From positions 248,001 through 312,000 of the forward strand of contig VXIS01000013.1 of the NCBI GenBank assembly GCA_008704415.1: DNA of 64,000 nt. Reading direction: 5' to 3'. The DNA comes from Sphaerosporella brunnea (lineage: Eukaryota > Ascomycota > Pezizomycetes > Pezizales > Pyronemataceae). Both the position numbers and the translations under genes were made by a program. Of this stretch, positions 11,591 to 21,490 are shown piece after piece (positions within the stretch are counted from its first letter, which is position 1; the number at the start of each line of letters is the position of its first letter). Under the pieces are notes generated by a model. It searched no databases. It was not told where the DNA came from and saw only the letters and a list, made by a program, of their open reading frames with translations.

Positions 11591-12445
11591 GTAATTGGTG
11601 TATATACATGTTCTATCTTACCCAGAAGGTAGCCTATAGGCCCTACCGGCCTACAAACCGGTATTCTCAGCAGGCCAGCCTACTCGGTAGACAGAATTTT
11701 AGTGCGTACCATCCAAAATCTATCATCAAGTTCCCGGCAGGCCAGCCTACGCAGCAGATGATCTACCCGTCGCCATCAGATTTTTTCAGCCTCCGAGACC
11801 AACAACCCGCCTTCCATCCAAGACGAACCAGGGACAAGGACGCCTACTAATGGATTCGAGAAGTTCACCTCCAGCTGAGGCAGTAAAGTCGCAAAGGCCA
11901 TTACCGAGCGCTACTATGGAATCCGAACGCCTGAAGTCGAGGGGATTCCTAAGCACTGTCCAGCCTGTTTTGTTGAACGACAGAACCGCTCCCGTGCCCC
12001 TTTGAAACCCGTCGTATCCTAGCGAACGCTCGAACGTATCTAGATTGATTAACTCTAAGACCTTATCAGTCACGGCCCGGGTGGCAGTGGCTCTGAGCTT
12101 TCAAGTGTTGAGGATTCAATTGTGGAAGCACTATCCCTCGCCGCGTCGAAAGTGCCCAATGCGACTACATCACACCAAAGAGTTATACAATGAACGGTTT
12201 ATTGGCCCATTGCCTTCATTATATAAGCTCTGTCCACCCAATATCAACTCACTTGGTGTAACGTAGTCGTATTGGGCGTTTTCGACACTGCGAGGGATAC
12301 GGAGAATCATAGATCTTGGGCGAAACGCACTAAAATCCTGTCTACCGAGTAGGCTGGCCTGCCGAGAATATCGGCCAGTAGCCCGGCAGGCTAGCCTGTA
12401 GGCCTGCAGAATTATCTTCTGGCCAGGATAAAACATATATTATTA
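11591..12445. mobile_element. Inverted-repeat element with about 140-bp arms
   Basis: The left arm (about 11600-11745) and the reverse complement of the right arm (about 12300-12442) align over about 140 bp. They share caggccagcctactcggtag and agacag(a/g)attttagtgcg. Differences are largely C/T and G/A. The arms flank about 550 bp with no coding capacity and a nested MITE (12132-12299). This looks like a non-autonomous DNA element whose arms have been mutated, possibly by repeat-induced point mutation. The target duplication could not be defined. Confidence 0.6.
12132..12299. mobile_element. 168-bp MITE with 46-bp terminal inverted repeats, nested in the larger inverted repeat
   Basis: The left arm 12133-12178 and the right arm 12253-12298 are inverted copies with 7 mismatches in 46, six of them transitions. 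Both begin tatccctcg, and the outermost bases read TA on both sides, as expected for Tc1/mariner-type insertion at TA. The 74-bp loop has no coding capacity. Confidence 0.72.
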
Positions 12446-12467
12446 CAGGATATCTGTAGAGAGCAAA

Positions 12468-12632
12468 CTATATAACAATATGAACCCACCATCCATCCGG
12501 TGAACGCAGGAAGCAATTCCCACACTTTTTGTGCCCGCACGCAAGGTTCTTGCAGAAGTCGTTGTCGTATTGTGTGTGCACGGTGCTACACAAGTGACAC
12601 TTCCAGTAAGGGCGCGGGGGTGCTGTGGACAT
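12468..12632 (-). CDS. Small cysteine-rich zinc-binding protein (54 residues)
   Basis: ATG at 12632-12630 and stop at 12470-12468 give 54 residues. The sequence after a short proline-rich start reads W-K-C-x2-C, then C27, C32-G-H34-x2-C37-x2-C40. This C-x2-C...C-x4-C-x-H-x2-C-x2-C pattern suggests one or two zinc sites, similar to small fungal proteins with RanBP2- or DHHC-like metal knuckles. The upstream frame (12633-12970, minus) carries a Pro/Thr/Gln-rich segment, SAYNPWLPTPSIPP, but is out of frame by one base with the zinc part. The functional protein may once have been longer, so the present ORF may be a remnant. No partner or role can be assigned. Confidence 0.5.
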   Translation of the reverse strand: MSTAPPRPYWKCHLCSTVHTQYDNDFCKNLACGHKKCGNCFLRSPDGWWVHIVI

Positions 12633-13563
12633 TGTGTATCTGGGGTCTGGGTTTGTGGTTGGGTTAGGTTGATTGTTGTTGTTATAGTTGTTGATAGCTG
12701 GGTGGGGGGGATCGATGGAGTGGGAAGCCAGGGGTTATATGCACTCATCGCAAGCTTTGAATGGTGTGATAGTATTGAATGAGCTTTCGTATATAATTTG
12801 GAAATCGTGGTGGACATCCTATTCAAAATCAGATAAGTCAAACCCTCACAAACCCTATGACTGGTGGGATGTCCTGCCGGGTAATAACTCTTGCGTGCAC
12901 GCCTCGCTTTGTGGGCTAGGGGTATACGGTACTCTATTGCCGCTTTGGCCTCGGCGCCGGCGCTTGTCAAAGTACTCTATTATAGGTACTATAGCAAAAA
13001 ACGGGGTAAAATATGGTTGGACTTCTAGTCACTCTGACATTCATTCTGGTTACTAAGCACATGAACACGTGGCTTGGACTGGCCTGGAGACGCGAAAACA
13101 CGCCCAAGTCGCGACTTCACAGCCCTAAATCTTTGTGGTAATGCAAGTGCAACCTCTTAGAATACCTTTAACAACGCCTCCAGTCACAAAGATTCCTTGG
13201 ACACCGGTCTGCCCCCAGGTGGAAAACAGCCAAAAATGCGGCAAGGGTTTGACCACAACCATGGTATCCCTCTCGCTATGTTTTTTCCTAACAACTACCA
13301 TAGGTTGGAACTACCAGAAAAGGCCAAAGGCCTCGAAGTCATCTAATGGGAACAAAAGTTATGGCCATCAAGCGGTGCACCGACCAGCGAAAAATGATTA
13401 AAGTGTGCCCCACCACGCTGGGCCGGAGTGGATGTGATCCTTCAGTAGAAGGTGGCTGTTGTGCAAGAGCTCTTATGGCTATCTAGCGGGACTTCCAAGA
13501 ACAAAAAAGCTTGCTCGAAGAACAAATTTTGGCGCGTAATCACGAAGTGATATTCTACCCAAA
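12633..13563. other. Spacer, no gene recognised
   Basis: The first third holds the low-complexity frame upstream of the small zinc protein. The remainder has only short frames with no recognisable feature. Confidence 0.5.
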
Positions 13564-13571
13564 GTTTCATT
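13564..13571. repeat. Left target-site duplication of the hAT element
   Basis: gtttcatt here is repeated exactly at 14888-14895, directly outside the two element ends. Eight bases is the hAT target duplication length. Confidence 0.85.
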
Positions 13572-14887
13572 TAGTGATGGGACACGACCCAAGCCAGCTC
13601 GAGCCAGAAGCTCGAGTTTTCACCATGATCGGTGATCGGGGGTTTTGATGGGGCGGGTTGATGGGAATGAAAATTACAGCGAGTGTTGTGTAATGAAAAC
13701 AGACAATCAAATGTGTCACATAGAAACTTCGAGTCGCTTGTTCCTGTCACGCAGCCTACGTTCAGACCTTTCAAGTTGCGCCAGATGGAAGGCTTGTTTA
13801 TATTGTTCGACAAGGTGGAATGCAGATGGTCCTGCTGAAAAATATAAAAGAGCTGATGGGGCTGTTTGTTTGGGGTATTTGCTTAACAGTTGCACTTCAT
13901 TACTACTGTAATAGTAGTGTTGTCCTGTGGGGTAGTCCCGCGGGGGTCATATGGCTTCCCGGGGTCAACAATAGCTGGAAGCTGTTACTCTCAATGGAAT
14001 GGGCTCAAACTCACAGATACAGGGCATCAAAGGACGCTCTTTCACCCGCTGTACTCAGATTTATCCCCCCATAGATAGTTGTTGTTTGGGGTGGCCCCGC
14101 GGAAGTCCTTTGGCTTGTGCGGTTCAAAATAGCTGGAAGCTGTTACTCAAGAACGCCATAACCCTGCAGACGGGAATCTCTCCCGCGCTGGAGAGATTCT
14201 CGCCAGGTCTCGCCTGGTCTCGTCAGGCCGCCGCCATTCTCGGTCAGTCTCGCCATTCTTGAGTGGTCTCGACAGTTCTCGACGTGTCTCGATCATTCTC
14301 AGTCTCGTCTCGCAGTCTCGTGTGCATCACTGTGCACCACTACCAGCAGAGCTATGGCAGACAAATCGACGGATGCATTGCCCCCGGATGAGCTTGCTGC
14401 TTATTTTAAAAAGCGATCAGGGAACTGGGGTATACTAACTGAATGCTCGCTAATATCCCTCTATACCACAAGTGTCCTGGCTGAGAGTCGTTTCTCCCAA
14501 CCTGGAGATCATCTTACCAAAAAGCGAAATAGGCTCTTGGAAAACTCAAGTAGCGCTTGCTTGTTGCTTAAAAGCTGGTTGGGGCAAGATGATGTGGAGC
14601 AGTGGGAACGTGAAAGGTTAAGCAAGAAGGATGCAGGAGAGATCGACAGTGGCGATGAGGTTCTGGTCCCTGATACCCATCAGGAATCACTGCTAGATAG
14701 TGAGAATGATGCGGATGCCGAGGAATTGGAGCCAGTTTATATTTATAGATATGTTGAATATTATTATCTAGAATGATGTGGTAAAGCGGAACAGCTCGGA
14801 CGCGAGCCCGAGCCTCCACCTCTACGAGCCGAGCCAGCTCGAGCTGACCTTGGAGGATCGATTCGAGCCGGCTCGTGTCCATCACTA
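13572..14887. mobile_element. hAT-superfamily transposon derivative, 1,316 bp
   Basis: The left end reads tagtgatgggacacgacc and the reverse complement of the right end reads tagtgatggacacgagcc, giving inverted ends of about 18 bp. Exact 8-bp duplications (gtttcatt) flank both ends. Subterminal regions are rich in gagccagctcgagc-like motifs and, at 14170-14330, in repeated tctcg boxes upstream of the ORF. Both features are common in hAT elements, where transposase binds subterminal repeats. The element carries only a C-terminal transposase piece (14354-14776), so it is a deletion derivative that would need transposase from elsewhere. The exact duplication suggests the insertion is fairly recent. 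Confidence 0.88.
14354..14776 (+). pseudogene. C-terminal remnant of a hAT transposase
   Basis: A 140-codon frame starts at ATG 14354. Residues 40-75 read VLAESRFSQPGDHLTKKRNR and then LLLKSWLG, which follow the pattern of the hAT dimerisation domain (R-x-F-S-x-A-G-x-x-x-T-x-x-R-x-x-L, then C-L-K-S-W). An acidic tail follows. The RNase H-like catalytic core (DDE residues and the insertion domain) is missing, so this cannot be an active transposase. A deletion joined an N-terminal start (MADKSTDALPPDELAAYF) to the C-terminal domain. The protein could still be made and, in principle, dimerise with full-length transposase, but that is speculation. Confidence 0.75.
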
Positions 14888-14895
14888 GTTTCATT
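14888..14895. repeat. Right target-site duplication of the hAT element
   Basis: gtttcatt, identical to 13564-13571. Confidence 0.85.
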
Positions 14896-15159
14896 GCGAG
14901 CTTAACTTTGTTGAGCGGTACTGGTGCGCAGCTAAGTACTACGTACAAGAACACTGTGAGTATTCACTTGATGGGTTGAGAACCGTTCTCCCCACAGCCT
15001 TGAACTCGGTGTCAACAGTTTCTATCAATCGCTATTACAACCACTGTGTGAGGGTGATTGAGGCTTATAGTAAGGGTGTGGATTACGATACGAAGGAGTT
15101 TACTGCACGGGTATAGAAGGGGCATCGTCAGGTTGTAGATAAAGCAAAATGGTAGATAT

Positions 15160-15361
15160 ATACCGTAAAAACTCGGGAATAAGAGACCCCTCCAGATTTG
15201 GTTAGCGGCACAGAATTGCCTCATAGAGAATTTAATATCTCCAAAAGGAAGTCAGTAAAAACAAAAACCCTCCTTGGTAAGCTTAAAAGTTTCCCTATAA
15301 GGCAATTATTTGCCGCTAACCAGATCTGGAGAGGTCTCTTATTCCAGAGTTTTTACGGTAT
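15160..15361. mobile_element. MITE with about 66-bp terminal inverted repeats (202 bp)
   Basis: The left arm starts taccgtaaaaactcgggaat and the reverse complement of the right arm taccgtaaaaactctggaat. The arms stay about 90% alike through ggttagcggca and (a/c)aattgcct(c/t)atag, with about 65 bp between them. TA dinucleotides border both ends, so it fits a Tc1/mariner-like non-autonomous element. There is no coding capacity. It sits between the hAT element and the Zn2Cys6 gene, in that gene's upstream region. Confidence 0.75.
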
Positions 15362-15729
15362 TTATGTGGGATTGAAGGAGAACCAAAGTGAATGCCGGAT
15401 TTCCTAGGAGTAGTATTTATCCGCCGCGACGTATCCTGATGGCCCCAGCAGCGAGTAGAATACCGTTAACAAGCGGGGGCTCAGGAGATCCACTGAATCT
15501 GGACCCCGTTTTTTGCCATTAGGTAACCGGCGACCGGAACTGGCCGGATCCACTGGCCGTGGCTGTGGCTGGAGATCCCGAGGAAAGCCATAAATTGTTC
15601 CGTGGATAGATATACTGTGGCGTCATTCCTGACGTCAGAGTTCGCCGGTCACTGCTCGTGTCCGCTTTCTGCCCACCTGCAACTCCCCGGCTACATACTG
15701 TACACCATGTCCTCAACATACTGTACAAC

Positions 15730-18183
15730 ATGTCCTCAACGCCACCAAGTACCTCGATCTCTGGAAAGGTCGCGATATCTCGTCTCCCCGGACTCCGTCC
15801 AGCTGCCAGAGACTGCCCGGCCACCAGAGACCGCGCACGAGTAACCCACGCCTGCGAAGACTGTCGACGAAGAAAAATCAAGGTGCATATCGCCCAGCCC
15901 CCTCTATTTATGTGGCATTGACCTCCTGAACAGTGCGATGGCCAAAGGTATCCGTTGACTCTGGTACACTTATGCTCCCCGCCGCCCTGATTGACCATTT
16001 GGAATAAAAAGGCCGACATGCGGAAACTGCGCACGGTTTATGATACCTTGCAAGTACGCGGTTGGCAAGAGGGAATCTGCGAGAAGGTATATATCGATGC
16101 GGAGTCCGATCTGTTTCTGGTCGCTATGCATACCCATGCATTTGTTAATCGCCCCCACTTAGGAAACTGAGAGAGCTCGAAGACAAAGTACAGTCGTACG
16201 AAGCTCTTCTGCGCGAGTTGCAAAACACCGTCGATCTCCAGTCAAAACACGCTATACAGAAAGCCCTTGCAGGTGTAAGCTCCTCCCGTCCATCGGCGTA
16301 GAATCACCTACGCCATTCGACTCAGACGCTGACTTAGCAGTCTCTCACTCCCACTACCGAAACGTCTGAAGACATCGACATCGACTCGGAAGACGAAAGC
16401 CACCACCGCTCCGGCGATGAAACGTCCGATAACCCCCCGGAAACGCTGTCGGAAGATATCAACACGCTGTCCATCAACAATCCCAACGGATTCATGGGTC
16501 GTGGCTCGGAGGTGTCCTGGCTGAAGCTGTTGCGGCATGAGCTCAACATCGATGATAACAAAGAAAACGAGCATCTCCGAGAAATTCGCCGCATGAAGGG
16601 GGATGCTGTCGAGCTAAATGGGCCCATCGATATGGTTGGTCTGTCTGCCCGCCCCTCCCCCCCCAAAAAAAAACCCCCCCCGGCCATTGGCTTCTCACTC
16701 GGTTGGGTGCTGACAGAGTCACCTTGTCAAGGCGTCACATATCACCTCGACGACATCGACCTCTCCCTGGACGGCAGCAATGTCCAAATAGATCCCTATC
16801 TCATCCCCCCCAAACCTATTGCGGACACTCTGGTGAGTGCCTACTTCTGTACCGTGCATCCGCTGGTACCAATCATATCGAAGCCGGAGTTTATGGCGAT
16901 TTACAACAGACTAAATACGGAGGGACCTATGGTGCTTAGCCGCCACGATCTGATGGTTATTAATCTAGTATTTGCGGCCGGCGGCAGATGCCTTGAGACG
17001 TTAGGACGGGATCCCCAGTGGCCGCATATGGAGTGCTTTAACCGCGCGCGGGTACTCGGCGCGCTTGACGGTGGCGTTTTGTTCGGCATTCCCATGCTCC
17101 ACGACGTGCAAGCGATGGGCCTTACCGGACTCTACCTGCTTGGAAGCAAACATACCAATCGGTTCGTGTCAAACGTTAACGTTGGGTAGCCGTAGGAAAG
17201 AAATACGGGTGTCTTAGGCAGACGAGGCTAACTGCCTTTCCAGGGCGTGGAATGTTGTCGGACTGGGTATTCGTCTCGCCCATGGCCTAGGATTACATCT
17301 CCGCACCGAAGATCCGAAGCTCGACCCGCAGCAACGCGAAATGCGCGTCAGGGTATATTATGCGCTGGTATATCTTGAAGCAACGCTATGTTTAGTCACC
17401 GGAAGACCGACCACCTTGCAAGCGTTTGACATGGCTGGACCTGTCCCTAGATCCGCACTCATCACGGACGGATCACCTGATGCTTACTACTCGGCTCTGA
17501 TGAAGCTTTCGATGATCATCGCGGTCGTGCAAAGCCAGCTTTACGCTTCGCGCTCCGCGGGCGTCACGCGTACGAAGAAGTGGGGAGCTCTCAGCGACGC
17601 CATCTGCTCGTTGCGGAGCCGGCTCGATCACTGGAAATCCGAGTTGCCAGCAAATCTAGATTTTGAAATCACTCCCAACGATCCAGACGTAGTGATACAA
17701 GTGAGAACTTCCCTTCTCTGCCGACCAAAGCCAGCGATGATTAACCCAACCACCCAGCGATCGGACCTGGCACTGCGGTATTACAACACCATGATCCTGA
17801 TTTACTTTCCATGCTTAGCACGACGAGACGCGCCGCAAGGATCGTGGGACTGTTTGAACGCAGCACGAAGCATCCTTTCGCTCATTGTACTCCACACCGA
17901 CAACGATACTCCGCAATACTTGCCGTGGTGGTGTCTGCCGCATTATCTTGTCTGCGCCGAGGTTGTGGTCATGCTGGCGATCGTTCGGCACGATGACTTG
18001 GATCTGTGTGAGCAGTTGGTGGAGGAGGTGCGGAAGCCGTTGCGCTGGTTGAGGCATATAAGTAGGTTGGACTTGGTGGCGCAGAGGACGGAGATACAGC
18101 TGGGGAAGATGCTGGGCCATGTGCTGGATCGGTTGGCGGAGAGAAGGAGACAGGCGGCGGCTATCACTCGGTTCCAATCTTGA
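15730..18183 (+). CDS. Zn2Cys6 transcription factor with fungal-specific regulatory domain (8 exons)
   Basis: Exons are 15730-15882, 15934-15947, 16012-16086, 16163-16274, 16341-16638, 16717-17161, 17244-17700 and 17758-18183. They total 1,980 nt (659 residues) with all phases matching. The zinc cluster is at residues 42-69: C-x2-C-x6-C-x6-C-x2-C-x6-C, read across two introns. A basic linker and a short coiled coil (RKLRELEDKVQSYEALL) for dimerisation follow, then an acidic stretch, and the fungal transcription factor domain from about residue 250 (SAYFCTVHPLVPIISKPEF and ...AHGLGLH...). Intron 5 (16639-16716) contains C and A runs. Intron 7 is 57 bp and open, so it could be retained. Such factors bind CGG-containing sites, usually as dimers. 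The target genes are unknown. The P450 at 8 kb is the only enzyme nearby. The start could also be the earlier in-frame ATG at 15658. Confidence 0.88.
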
Positions 18184-18416
18184 TTTGTCACTCTTTTGGT
18201 CTAATGGGACAAGCCGTACGCTCCGATCTGGCCACAAGGCAGCTGCGTTGCTATTTTGTCGGGCAAAGCAAAGATGTTGGCGAATAACGAGTTCTGCGTT
18301 GACTAAGTGATGGTGGGATTTTGCCTAGATACTGTGCGGTGAGGAGGCCTCTAGCTGCAGCCCAAGCAGCCCAATTGCAACCCGATGGGCGGCTGGTTGC
18401 TACTAGGAACCCGGCC

Positions 18417-18863
18417 CTACGCCTCCTCCTCTACCTCGCTCTCACCCTCATACTCAGTATCATAATCCTCCGGCTCATGTTTAGGCGGTGGGTACCCCAG
18501 CCGCCCCAAAAGCATCTCAGCTTGATCTTGGCACTCTTTCCACTCCCTCTCCCTCTGTTCAACGACTCCCCACTCTTCTTTGTACCGCGCAAAGATCTGC
18601 CGCCATAGTTCATGGCCTCGACGATGTGACTTGAGCCAGGTGCGGCGGCTGTTGAGTTTATAAACCGCTTTGTCGTAGCCGACGGCGCGGGCGATCAGGA
18701 TGTCGTGGAAACACTTGAGTTCGGAGACATGCGCGCTTCCGCCTATAGTAGCAAGGTTAGATATGGCCGCTGGGACACGGGGCGACGAGAAGGGCCAACC
18801 TTTTTCGAGGATCGCCGCGATCCGTTTGCGGGGGTCGCAGCAGTCACAAAGTTTTATATTCAT
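18417..18863 (-). CDS. Hypothetical acidic-tailed protein (148 residues)
   Basis: I choose the ATG at 18863, although the frame stays open upstream, because the protein then begins MNIKLCDCCDPRKRIAAILE with a compact Cys-x-x-Cys-Cys start, and because the upstream extension looks like untranslated sequence. The middle is helical, with many Arg/Lys and Trp (TWLKSHRRGHELWRQIFARY). The last 30 residues are strongly acidic (EPEDYDTEYEGESEVEEEA). There is no recognised domain, signal peptide or membrane segment. It converges on the Zn2Cys6 gene with only about 230 bp between the two stops. Its coding character is good, but the function is unknown. Confidence 0.55.
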   Translation of the reverse strand: MNIKLCDCCDPRKRIAAILEKGWPFSSPRVPAAISNLATIGGSAHVSELKCFHDILIARAVGYDKAVYKLNSRRTWLKSHRRGHELWRQIFARYKEEWGVVEQREREWKECQDQAEMLLGRLGYPPPKHEPEDYDTEYEGESEVEEEA

Positions 18864-19677
18864 TGTGTTGTTGGATGGGTTCGGCTGTAATGTTGTTGTT
18901 GGTGGGGAAAGGACGTGCCGATATGAACAAAGGAATGGGACACAGCGAGCTTTGAACCCTTCAGTGTCTTTTTGAAAAGACACCGCGGCATTTGTATTCT
19001 GACAAATAGAGATATTCCACGAACGTCCAATTGAAGATACCTCCTTCCGTCCCACTGCGGTGGGGAGGGGGGTTCAATTTGCTAGGTATCCTCACGTTTT
19101 TGGAAGGATCTTTCTATCAAGGATGCATATTTGACCTGCTGATACAACACGGGGTCTGCGCTCACGGACCGGCGAGAGCGGGGTTTGTGTATGTACGGCG
19201 TTGTGAGCCTGGCGCTCACCGTCTTCTCGCTGAAAGCCCCGAGGAGAAGGGTTATGCGCCCACCAGACCGGTTTATCGTCATGGGGTGGCTGGTGCTTTT
19301 TATCGTCTTTTGTTTAGCTACTAGTATTCCTACGCGAAGCTACAATCCCACGTTATACCACTTAGAATCACAGCAGAACGAGAGTCTGGTGATGGAACTG
19401 TAGTGCGTTGAATCATGAGGTCAAATCTCACCGCCTCGCTCGCAGCCAAGTAGCAACATTTTGTTCACCGTCGTCAGCTGAGCCTACGACGGCCAGGAGG
19501 AAAAAAGGCTCTCCCAGCATCGCCGATATTGCCTTAAAAACCCCCTGTTAGGCATACGCCGGCACTGATGATGGTAGGGCACGAGCCACCGCTTCATCAA
19601 TGCGGAACTGGTTGCCCAGACATGATGAGTAAAACCCACAGTGCTGGTAGGTTTTGACTCTTTTTTTTAATACTGCC

Positions 19678-19820
19678 TAGTGCATCGATCGAACGTTCGC
19701 TGGACATTGCTCCCGGTCAATCATGGCTTCGAGTGCCGGCATAGGTGGCAGGCCCAATTCCGCATTGTGGTCAAGAGTGATCGTTGGGCGGATCAAGAAT
19801 TGCACCGGTCTGCCCACCTG
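19678..19820 (-). repeat. Dispersed repeat R1, copy 2
   Basis: Inverted relative to copy 1 (10466-10580). In translation on the minus strand it ends LEAMIDREQCP, matching LEAMIDREQYP of copy 1 apart from a frame break in copy 1. It is part of a longer minus-strand frame (to 20285) with no recognised domain. Confidence 0.6.
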
Positions 19821-20889
19821 CGGACCCGCTGTAGGTGGCCGCTGCCATCGCCAGAGCGGCGGTCGCTGACCCATATGCAGCTGAAGATTGCGGCTCGGAA
19901 CTCGCACAAGTTCCAACTTACCGAACTTTCCCACTTGACCACGTCTGGTAATTTGCAACAAACTGAAGAGGGTGTGTTCATGCGCACCGTCTGTGCGCGG
20001 CAGTTGCGGTTGAAGGAAGCATTGAGCTCCCATGGAGAACCTTTGGAAACGCATCACATATAACCTACCAAACCAACGAATGTCCGTTGGAAAACCCTCC
20101 AATAAGCATTGGTCTGTGAGGATCACTCGTTGTAAGCTGAAGCAAGATGTCCGATAAACGGGACACCGGGCATACGAAACCGGCATGGGCCCCGGAGGTG
20201 CGGAAACCACGTTCCAAGGTCTAGATAACCAAGACCTAGGTACTCTATAGATGCTCCCCCTCAATCCTCGAGAGGTGGTGCGCACCCCCCCACCCCCCCG
20301 CCCCGTCCCCTTCTAACCACCCACCTTAGGAGGGTGTTCCCGTGTAGAGGTATACAGACGCATGGGAAGAGTGGGCGAAAAAAAGCAATTCTCGATAACC
20401 AACAGCAATTACCAAGGGCTAGCCTGAATAACTTGATTGGCCTTTTCGTGTATTGTATTGCACGTATGGCATTGATTTTCCCGCCCGAAGCCGACCAATC
20501 GAGCCAATCGGACTTCGGCGGGGCTTGTCTTTCTAAGCGAGCGACTCGGGACAAAAGCACACTCAATATGTAGAAATCAGGATTTCCGGCCAATTGGCAG
20601 GTAGCAGCCGACTCCGCGCCCCACAACGCTGTGGGGACTTAAATGTGCGCCCCCGGTGCCTTGGAACAAAGTGATGTAGCGCGTATGAACAGTCTATGAT
20701 GAAGGTGTCAGAGATGTCCGTCGGGAATTGTAGGACAAGCAAGTGTGAGAAGCATCGACAAGCCCGATAGTCCCAGGCCACCTCGCGCCCCTATCATCTC
20801 TACCTCGTTCAGGGCCCCATGAGGGCATCTCGCCGCGCCCCCCTGCGGGCTCTGGGAACAAACACTCTGCATCTGCTCAGCCGCCGGCG

Positions 20890-20924
20890 AAAAAAAAAAA
20901 AAAAAAAAAAAAACAAAAAAAAAA
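20890..20924. repeat. Poly(A) tract
   Basis: 24 A, one C, then 10 A on the plus strand. It may mark the tail of a retroposed sequence or simple slippage. No coding sequence that it would terminate is evident upstream. Confidence 0.7.
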
Positions 20925-21188
20925 CCGTGCATCACCAAGAATCACTCGCCCGCCCCGCCCGACCCAATTGTTGGCCCGTCCACCCGCACAGAGTTGTATG
21001 GGGAGCCCCAACAGACGGGTAAGGCCGTGGGGAAGGGATAACAGGTTTCTTATGTCCGTCATAGGCCTTTGGCCTCACTCCGAGTCGCAAGATAGGAGGC
21101 ACTCGGGCTAACGCCCTCGTGTGCGCTGTATGATTTAAAACAAAACTAAAACCCGCACAGAGTCTTCGGCTACCCTTACCTTCCCCCT

Positions 21189-21490
21189 ATGGCTCCACGG
21201 ACCCGCCTCATAATGTCCCATCGCCTTCTTCCATCATCAATACGTGGTTTAGATGCCACAGTCCCTCGCCCAGCAGTCACACAGAACACTGAATTACCAG
21301 CGGGGCGCTTTTCGCAAAGTGCCCATATGCCTATCCACGTCAAGAATAAGAAAACCTGCCACTTGTGCCTCTGGGAACACCGGGGCGAGGGTAAATCCAA
21401 AGAACTCCCTCAAACCCGCTGGTGCTGTAAAGACTGCCAGGTTCCACTCTGTCTCAATGACAAGTGAAACTGTTTGAATGGTTTGCATGG
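21189..21490 (+). pseudogene. Transposase-type C-terminal zinc-ribbon fragment (PiggyBac-like)
   Basis: A 92-codon frame ends with KKTCHLCLWEHRGEGKS, then W-C-C-K-D-C-Q-V-P-L-C-L-N-D-K, a stop, and then NC in the same frame. The pattern C-x2-C ... C-x2-C-x-V-x-L-C ... C ... H is that of the zinc ribbon at the C-terminus of PiggyBac-type transposases, where the last pair is usually C-F/W-x-x-x-H. The TGA after LNDK interrupts just before that last pair, and no catalytic domain lies upstream, so this is a remnant. It could also be a stand-alone zinc-ribbon gene with a nonsense mutation. The family assignment is from memory of the pattern. Confidence 0.42.

Larger units (their letters stand above)
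18864..21188. other. Spacer with repeat R1 copy 2 and a poly(A) tract
   Basis: Frames in 19000-19400 and 19677-20285 are open but unrecognised. The minus frame at 19677-20285 is the second copy of dispersed repeat R1. Runs of C occur near 20287-20300. Confidence 0.5.

Noticed and set aside
19677..20285. 202-codon minus frame as an intact gene
   Set aside because: It contains repeat R1 and reads as a decayed sequence without domain or start support. Listed as a repeat instead.
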